This document shows, piece after piece, positions 6,380 to 10,754 of a stretch of 10,754 nucleotides of DNA. The notes beneath the pieces were generated by a model that saw only the letters and a list, made by a program, of their open reading frames with translations, had not been told where the DNA came from and made no database searches. The DNA is from Planctomycetota bacterium (GTDB lineage: Bacteria; Planctomycetota; Phycisphaerae; WQYP01): NCBI GenBank assembly GCA_021785155.1, contig JAJYGE010000356.1, positions 1-10,754 of the forward strand, written 5' to 3'. The first letter of the stretch is position 1. Each line of letters opens with the position of its first letter. The position numbers and the translations under genes were made by a program.

Positions 6380-7660
6380 TTAGAGATTTTCGGACAAGGT
6401 GTTTTTATCCACAATGTTGATACGCGGCAATGGAAAAATGAGCCGCGTGCCGCTGTTGATCATATCTCTTTCGCGCGTCAAAAATTCACTTGCAAAGTGC
6501 CAGGGTAAAACCAGATAATAATCAGGCCGCATGGCTCGCGATTCCGCTTCACTGATAATCGGAATATCCGTGCCCAATGTCGAGGCACCGAATTTGTCCG
6601 GATTACGCTCGGCGGCAAAGTCGATGATACGGTTATCAATGCCGCACCATTGCAAAATTGTGTTGCCTTTGGTCGAGGCTCCGTAGATATGGATTCGTTT
6701 TCCGTCGCGTTTAAGCTTCTTGAGCAGACCATTGAGTTCCTGTCGATGCACATTGATGCGGTCCTGGAAGTTGCGATACGGTTTGTCCGTATCCAACTCC
6801 ATGTCAAACTCCCTGCGTCGCAAGGTCCGCAATTCCTCGGCATGAGCGGGATCTTTGAATCGATAGTTTCCCTCATGGGTTGCATAGACGCGAATACTGC
6901 CACCGTTAATGTCATTAAATGTCGCTCGGACAGCCTTGAGGCTGGCGCGTTTGAGGATGTTTTCGATGACCGCCAGACTGTAATATTCGAGATGCTCATG
7001 GCAGATTGTGTCATAAGAATTGGTCTCCAGCATGGAGGGCATGTAGGACATTTCAAAAATCCACAGTCCTTCCGGGGCCAGAACCTCACCAATTCCTCTG
7101 GCAAAGGCAACCGGATCCTCCAAGTCATAAAACATCGCGATGGAAGTAATAATATCACATTTTTCGCCCCCCAAGGTATTCCGCAGTTCATCAGAGGGAA
7201 ATATATCCTGAATCAAATTAAATTTTATTTTACTGGAAAGCGCCACGTTAGATGGATCCACGCCGTATTTTTCGGACGCTCCGGGGTAATTACCCAAAAG
7301 CGTCCCGTCGTTGCAGCCAATGTCCAGTACGCGCGGTGCCGATAGATTACTTAATTTCGTTGCTTCCGTTGCAATCCCGCGCAGATGATCTCGCATGGTC
7401 TGATTTGTGCCGGAGCGGTACCAATAGCTGGAATATAATATCTGTGGCGGAACGCTGTATTCCATCTGCAGCAATCCACACGCCCCCTCTTCCCGAGAAG
7501 GATCGCAACGCACCACGGAGGTTGGAATTTTTCGCATCGGAGGCGTCTCCGCGCCCGGCTTCAAAAATGATCCCTGGAGAAACTGCTCTCCAAGATCGAT
7601 CACCTTCACCAATGAGCGGGATCCGCAAAGACGACAGGTTTGACGTTTCATCAAGTGCAT
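6380..7660 (-). CDS. Sugar C-methyltransferase (zinc domain, SAM domain, C-terminal domain)
   Basis: A 426-aa enzyme of the NDP-hexose C-methyltransferase family (relatives: TylC3, TcaB9, CloU), which adds a methyl group to a ring carbon of a keto-deoxysugar. The N-terminal zinc site uses CRLCG (C9, C12) and C52/C61. The SAM loop VLDIGCNDGTLL is at 111-122. The active-site region ETNSYDTICHEHLEYYSL is at 212-229, with the conserved HEHLEYY, and GGSIRVY follows at 253-259. The C-terminal domain has YGASTKGNTIL at 326-336 and LPWHF at 385-389. All domains are present and full length. The frame opens at an ATG at 7693, but the ATG at 7660 has GAGGA (7668-7672) seven bases upstream and starts one base after the stop of the preceding gene, so it is preferred. 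Directly followed by the SDR gene, it probably acts on that enzyme's product or supplies its substrate. Confidence 0.95.
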   Translation of the reverse strand: MHLMKRQTCRLCGSRSLVKVIDLGEQFLQGSFLKPGAETPPMRKIPTSVVRCDPSREEGACGLLQMEYSVPPQILYSSYWYRSGTNQTMRDHLRGIATEATKLSNLSAPRVLDIGCNDGTLLGNYPGASEKYGVDPSNVALSSKIKFNLIQDIFPSDELRNTLGGEKCDIITSIAMFYDLEDPVAFARGIGEVLAPEGLWIFEMSYMPSMLETNSYDTICHEHLEYYSLAVIENILKRASLKAVRATFNDINGGSIRVYATHEGNYRFKDPAHAEELRTLRRREFDMELDTDKPYRNFQDRINVHRQELNGLLKKLKRDGKRIHIYGASTKGNTILQWCGIDNRIIDFAAERNPDKFGASTLGTDIPIISEAESRAMRPDYYLVLPWHFASEFLTRERDMINSGTRLIFPLPRINIVDKNTLSENL

Positions 7661-7661
7661 T

Positions 7662-8126
7662 TTATTTTCCTCGAGATGGTTTACTACTGGCATGCTTGAG
7701 AATCTGGCGGTCTATCGCTTCCATACAATGGTTTCTTTCCAGGTTGAGCAAGGCAAGTTTTTTTACCACCGCGCTTTTTTCAGCATTCGGAACAAGATCA
7801 AACTCGTATACCTTCTCCTGTTCGTGCCACAAAGCACAATTCGTTTGCGCCAACTGGGAAATTATCGCACCCAAATCGCCCATCACTTTCGCCACCGCAT
7901 TACCATTTTTTTTATACACTTTGTTGGCGGCAAAAGTCAGGAGTTTTTTGTCAATACGGCCCGCAACGGCGTCAGTTATATATTGATTAATTTCCTGCTG
8001 CAGCAGCAGATTTTGCTGCGCCAGGCTTTTCTGCTTTTTTTTGTCTTTCGAATGCCATTGTTTAAGCTTCACAATGGTCAATTTGTCACAGAGGGAACCG
8101 AGTGTTTCGGCCATAAACTCACCCAT
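7662..8126 (-). CDS. DUF6165-like small helical protein
   Basis: A 154-aa, Lys- and Gln-rich, all-helical cytoplasmic protein with no membrane segment. Three blocks resemble the DUF6165/DUF4254 group, found mainly in glycan clusters and without an established activity: GSLCDKLTIVKLKQWH (10-25), LWHEQEKVYEFD (99-110) and NLERNHCMEAID (128-139). Their order fits DUF6165 better than DUF4254 as I recall those families. The ATG at 8126 has GTGGA eight bases upstream, and Met5 is a possible alternative. The last codons contain the ribosome-binding site of the C-methyltransferase gene, and the TAA is one base from that gene's ATG, so the two are translationally coupled. The tight coupling suggests that it works with sugar-nucleotide or glycosyltransferase enzymes, but no function can be assigned. 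Confidence 0.78.
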   Translation of the reverse strand: MGEFMAETLGSLCDKLTIVKLKQWHSKDKKKQKSLAQQNLLLQQEINQYITDAVAGRIDKKLLTFAANKVYKKNGNAVAKVMGDLGAIISQLAQTNCALWHEQEKVYEFDLVPNAEKSAVVKKLALLNLERNHCMEAIDRQILKHASSKPSRGK

Positions 8127-8238
8127 TCATGATTTTCCACGCTTGCGCTCAAACCACCAAAGGCCTCAATTGTCCATTGGATGCGTTGAATTGCAAGCAT
8201 TGATTGTCGCGGCAGCAATATTCCAATATTCCCCGCAT

Positions 8239-9324
8239 TCAAGTATTCTCGGTTTTATGGAAATGCGGATTCGACGCACTGCCGAGTTGTGTCCACTTTC
8301 CAACGGTTTCTACGATTCGCCGCAGCATAAAATGCTCGCGAAAATCATTTGTCGCTATAAATTCGCAGCGCGGCTCAAAGACAGGCTCGTCAAACCCAAG
8401 GCTGGCTTCAACGGGCAGGTTAACAAATCCCAGAAAGACCTTGCGCGACCGAAGATTCGTGCGGTTAATCGCGTAGCTGTATGTGCCGGAACTCCGTCCG
8501 ATGATGACGTCACAAAATGTGCTTAGGTAGCCATTTTCATTGAGGTCGGGGCCATTCTTTTTGATGATATCCGCAGAGTGAATAACGTTGCTCACATGCA
8601 CATCGGTGGGATTGGTTGGAATAAATAGAACATCCGGATAATAGCGGGCCACAGATTGGATCAGGGGCGAAAAATCGAACTCCGCGCTTTGGCCAGACAA
8701 GATTTTGCCATTTGAGATCATTACTTTTTGCCGGGAATCCCGCCTTATGAAGTCGTTGATCCCGTCGATCGAAAACTTTGAGAAATTGGGATCAGGCACG
8801 CATTTTTGCAGCCGTGGAGGATCCATGCCCATTGCGCGCTTGATAGATGCCGATATGAGCCGATGTAGCAGGGTAATGTTGATTCCGCGATATTCGCCCA
8901 GAATGCCCGCGCCGAGGCATCCAATCCAGGTATTAATGTAGACCGTCTTTTGTGCGTGATCAATTAAGTATTTCTCGTGCTTGGGCAGGCGGGCAAGTAA
9001 AGCGGGGGCGTGCCGCACCGTCTCCATATCCTGAAGCAAATCGACTGGACACCCATGGCTATATGTATAGGATATCTTTGGAAATTCGCGAATAATTTCC
9101 GCGACGATTCCGCGAGCACAATGGATATCTCCATTGTGATAATGATTGTAAAAGACAACCCGTTTCACCATAGCCAAATCCAAATCAGGCTTCACATCAA
9201 CAGGCACATCCAGAAACTTATGGGCGTCAATATTCTTTCTCTTCCGCTTGCGCTGGCCTGCAAGTGGATCGCGTACAAAATTCCATAATCCGAATTTGTT
9301 TTCAGATGTCATTGTTTTACCCAT
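8239..9324 (-). CDS. Putative GT-B-like glycosyltransferase, first gene of the minus-strand operon
   Basis: A 361-aa protein that I cannot assign to a numbered family. A basic N-terminal stretch (QRKRKRK, 24-30) precedes the first core strand VVFYNHYHNGDIHCARG (56-72). The NGDIH segment recalls the start of heptosyltransferase-like (GT9-type) domains. A second half begins at VMISNGK (201-207) and includes VLFIPTNPTD (232-241) and CDVIIGRSSGTYSYA (271-285), which resembles the nucleotide-sugar loop near the end of GT-B enzymes. Two Rossmann-like halves and the neighbourhood support a glycosyltransferase, but no donor can be predicted. Either ATG 9324 or ATG 9312 (Met5) may be used; neither has a strong ribosome-binding site. 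The DUF6165-like gene follows after 112 bp, which is long enough to hold extra regulation. Confidence 0.7.
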   Translation of the reverse strand: MGKTMTSENKFGLWNFVRDPLAGQRKRKRKNIDAHKFLDVPVDVKPDLDLAMVKRVVFYNHYHNGDIHCARGIVAEIIREFPKISYTYSHGCPVDLLQDMETVRHAPALLARLPKHEKYLIDHAQKTVYINTWIGCLGAGILGEYRGINITLLHRLISASIKRAMGMDPPRLQKCVPDPNFSKFSIDGINDFIRRDSRQKVMISNGKILSGQSAEFDFSPLIQSVARYYPDVLFIPTNPTDVHVSNVIHSADIIKKNGPDLNENGYLSTFCDVIIGRSSGTYSYAINRTNLRSRKVFLGFVNLPVEASLGFDEPVFEPRCEFIATNDFREHFMLRRIVETVGKWTQLGSASNPHFHKTENT

Positions 9325-9427
9325 ATAACCGCAAAGACTTCATGGACCCAACATTCAGCAAGCTGAAATACCACCTTGCGCCGCTTCCACCTGGGAGCCG
9401 GCAAAAACATCCCCGCGTGTGTGCTGA

Positions 9428-9455
9428 ATTAACAGGATATTCCCATGACACGCAA
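9428..9455 (-). promoter_or_regulatory. Weak promoter candidate for the glycan operon
   Basis: On the minus strand TTGCGT (9450-9455) and GTTAAT (9428-9433) are 16 bp apart. The -35 box matches three and the -10 box four of six consensus bases. This is the same TTGCGT box and 16-bp spacing as proposed before the S10 gene. A leader of nearly 100 nt would precede the ATG at 9324. Confidence 0.2.
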
Positions 9456-9491
9456 GTTCCTAAAGAGCCGTATCCTGATAGTTCTCTAATA

Positions 9492-9497
9492 TATAAT
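9492..9497 (+). promoter_or_regulatory. Perfect TATAAT -10 box for the GT10 gene
   Basis: TATAAT lies within the AT-rich run TAATATATAATAAT. No good -35 box lies 16-18 bp upstream, so an activator or an alternative arrangement would be needed. Transcription from here would place both hairpins (9527-9586) in a leader of about 170 nt. Confidence 0.35.
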
Positions 9498-9526
9498 AAT
9501 CACCAAGCACCTACAGGGGTATCGTC

Positions 9527-9540
9527 GCCGCTTTTGCGGC
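9527..9540 (+). promoter_or_regulatory. Leader hairpin 1 of the GT10 gene
   Basis: GCCGC and GCGGC form a perfect 5-bp GC stem with a TTTT loop. No T-run follows. It lies six bases before the larger inverted repeat, so the two could fold one after the other in the GT10 leader RNA. Confidence 0.4.
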
Positions 9541-9545
9541 CCCAC

Positions 9546-9586
9546 CCGCTAATTTTCGCAAATAGTCACCTTGCGATATTTAGCGG
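9546..9586 (+). promoter_or_regulatory. Leader hairpin 2: 41-bp inverted repeat before the GT10 gene
   Basis: The outer arms CCGCTAA (9546-9552) and TTAGCGG (9580-9586) pair perfectly over 7 bp. The inner arms TCGCAA (9556-9561) and TTGCGA (9571-9576) pair perfectly over 6 bp. A 3x3 internal loop and a 9-nt apical loop remain. It ends 13 bases before the AAGGAGGTG site. It may be an mRNA control structure or a DNA operator; the sequence alone does not decide. Confidence 0.5.
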
Positions 9587-9673
9587 TCGATAATATCCTA
9601 AGGAGGTGGAAAATCGAGCCAAGGCCCATGGTATGATATTATTTCGCGGATACTACGCAGTGGAGTAACGAGA

Positions 9674-10654
9674 TTGCAGGAGCCTCTGCGAAATATTGAA
9701 CGATTCATCCGCCGGGCACGCTACGCCATTGCGCCAAGCCGGAAATACCGGGAGCAGTCGCTATCGCAGTCGGAGATCGAAGATAACAGCATTGTGCTGC
9801 GATTCGGCAGCAAAACGATGCGGTGGGTATTTCAAAGCCCTATTCCCCGAAAATTTAACGTCCAACATATTGCACCATGGGCATTTCCAGGCCATATTTG
9901 CGAACCACAGAGCACACGCTCCGAGTTTGCCATTGGCATATACTTATCCAATGCGACCATTGAGGGAAGTTTTGCGGACCTGCCGGGACGAAAATTTCTG
10001 CTCGCCGGTGAAGTTGAAACCCGTCACCCGCGTCTTGACCGTACGCTGAGTTTTGTCCAGGGGCCGCAACCCGGTGATGACTCATCTTATGTGCGTTATG
10101 CTCCAATCATGTGTCTGCAGGCACCGGCGCTTGAGCCAGTCAAAAGCCGCAAGTGTTCGGTGGTGGAAAGTGGTCGTTACCCGGCACGCGTGGCCCTTGT
10201 CAACCAGCTTTGTCGCCAAATTGGTGATGTTGATATCTTTGGAAAAATGTCCGGAAAGCCTTTGGGAGGCTACTACAATTCCACGGCCAGCGAGGTCGGC
10301 AATGACAAATACCTTGGCATTCAGGATTACGCTTTCTACCTGTCTCTGGAACGGGCGATCGCTGATGATTATCTGACGGAAAAATTTGCCGATGCGGTGC
10401 TTTGCAACGCTGTGCCCATTTACCGTGGGGCACCCAACCTGCACCTGTATGCTTATCCGGAAGCCAGTATATCCGTTGCGGATGTCGATAAAATCGACTG
10501 GAGCAACTGGCGGCAGGAATATGAAAAACGATTGCCGGTCCTGAAGGCCCAGAAAGAATTTTTCCGGACGAAATTAAATATCTTTTCCTATTTTCATGCC
10601 GTCACGGATGATCCGTCGCTGCTGGATCGGACGCGGCCAATAACACTGGTGTAG
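9674..10654 (+). CDS. GT10 fucosyltransferase-like glycosyltransferase
   Basis: A 326-aa glycosyltransferase related to family GT10 (alpha-1,3/1,4-fucosyltransferases), expected to transfer fucose or a related deoxysugar from its GDP form. The C-terminal half carries the signature: ARVALVNQLCR (171-181), DVDIFGK (185-191), then DYAFYLSLERAIADDYLTEK (218-237) and AVLCNAVPIYRGAPN (241-255), matching the FYLxFEN...DYVTEK...VPV pattern of the family. The Glu is kept (E226), but Arg replaces the usual following Asn. The first 165 residues are divergent. The start is a TTG with GGAG (9662-9665) eight bases upstream. No in-frame ATG occurs before residue 49, and the frame is closed by a TAA at 9599. 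There is no signal or membrane segment, so it is probably a cytoplasmic or membrane-associated enzyme. It diverges from the sugar operon, whose SDR could supply its donor. Confidence 0.85.
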   Translation: MQEPLRNIERFIRRARYAIAPSRKYREQSLSQSEIEDNSIVLRFGSKTMRWVFQSPIPRKFNVQHIAPWAFPGHICEPQSTRSEFAIGIYLSNATIEGSFADLPGRKFLLAGEVETRHPRLDRTLSFVQGPQPGDDSSYVRYAPIMCLQAPALEPVKSRKCSVVESGRYPARVALVNQLCRQIGDVDIFGKMSGKPLGGYYNSTASEVGNDKYLGIQDYAFYLSLERAIADDYLTEKFADAVLCNAVPIYRGAPNLHLYAYPEASISVADVDKIDWSNWRQEYEKRLPVLKAQKEFFRTKLNIFSYFHAVTDDPSLLDRTRPITLV

Positions 10655-10754
10655 TGGCCGACAAATAGATTTAGCCCCAATACGGTTTACTTAAGGAGAA
10701 ATAGCGAAAAAAAGGGCCTCGATTGCCGATAAAAGTTTTGTAACGAGAACTTTT
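10655..10754. other. Spacer after the GT10 gene
   Basis: The last 100 bases hold no ORF of note and no clear terminator hairpin. AAGGAG (10693-10698) matches the 16S anti-Shine-Dalgarno sequence, but no ATG, GTG or TTG lies at a useful distance. The A-rich run that follows may mark the upstream region of a gene beyond the window. Confidence 0.4.

Larger units (their letters stand above)
9325..9673. other. Divergent intergenic region with promoters and hairpins
   Basis: The 349 bp separate the minus-strand operon from the GT10 gene and must serve both directions. The left half carries a weak minus-strand promoter candidate, and the right half carries an AT-rich TATAAT segment, two successive hairpins and a perfect but unused ribosome-binding site. 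ORFs in this stretch are short, lack start signals and do not look like proteins. Confidence 0.6.

Noticed and set aside
10693..10698. AAGGAG as the ribosome-binding site of a further gene
   Set aside because: No start codon lies at a suitable distance, and the downstream TTG gives only a six-codon frame.
1..10754. CRISPR array, toxin-antitoxin, phage-defence or recombinase genes
   Set aside because: No regularly spaced repeats, Cas motifs, small paired toxin/antitoxin ORFs, integrase or transposase motifs were seen on either strand.

Overview
The window looks like an accessory, polysaccharide-biosynthesis part of a bacterial chromosome of moderate GC content. I infer a Planctomycetota (Phycisphaerae-like) or Acidobacteriota source. 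The reasons are a secreted S10 carboxypeptidase-like protein, weak or absent Shine-Dalgarno sites at several genes, and a GCCGGTGGGTTTAACC-type intergenic hairpin that I remember as common in planctomycete genomes. No rRNA or tRNA is present, so this placement is not proven.

Layout. Positions 1-293 hold a possible 3' end of a gene, a 7-bp tandem repeat and the upstream region of the first complete gene. A secreted S10 peptidase (294-1862, +) and a small membrane-anchored protein of unknown function (2117-2608, +) follow. About 620 bp without a convincing gene (2609-3232) contain several hairpins and a 192-bp element with terminal inverted repeats, which looks like a MITE. Next come two convergent methyltransferase-type genes: an FkbM-like protein with an SQNGEDG motif (3233-4117, +) and a classical FkbM methyltransferase (4254-5204, -). 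The second has its own well-formed sigma70-type promoter.

A minus-strand operon, read from 9324 down to 5476, encodes a putative GT-B-like glycosyltransferase, a small DUF6165-like helical protein, a three-part sugar C-methyltransferase and an NDP-sugar epimerase/dehydratase of the SDR family. The middle genes are tightly coupled, with 1-nt and 16-nt gaps. Diverging from this operon, after a structured 350-bp intergenic region, is a GT10 (fucosyltransferase-like) gene (9674-10654, +) that starts with TTG.

How they fit together (inference): the SDR and C-methyltransferase would make a modified, possibly C-branched, deoxy nucleotide sugar. The two glycosyltransferases would place sugars on a surface glycan, and the FkbM-type enzymes would O-methylate it. 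The most unusual points are the SDR active site with YxxxR in place of YxxxK, the MITE-like element, the hairpins plus unused perfect ribosome-binding site before the GT10 gene, and a 17-bp exact repeat shared by a spacer and the FkbM gene. I found no defence system, CRISPR array, transposase or integrase.
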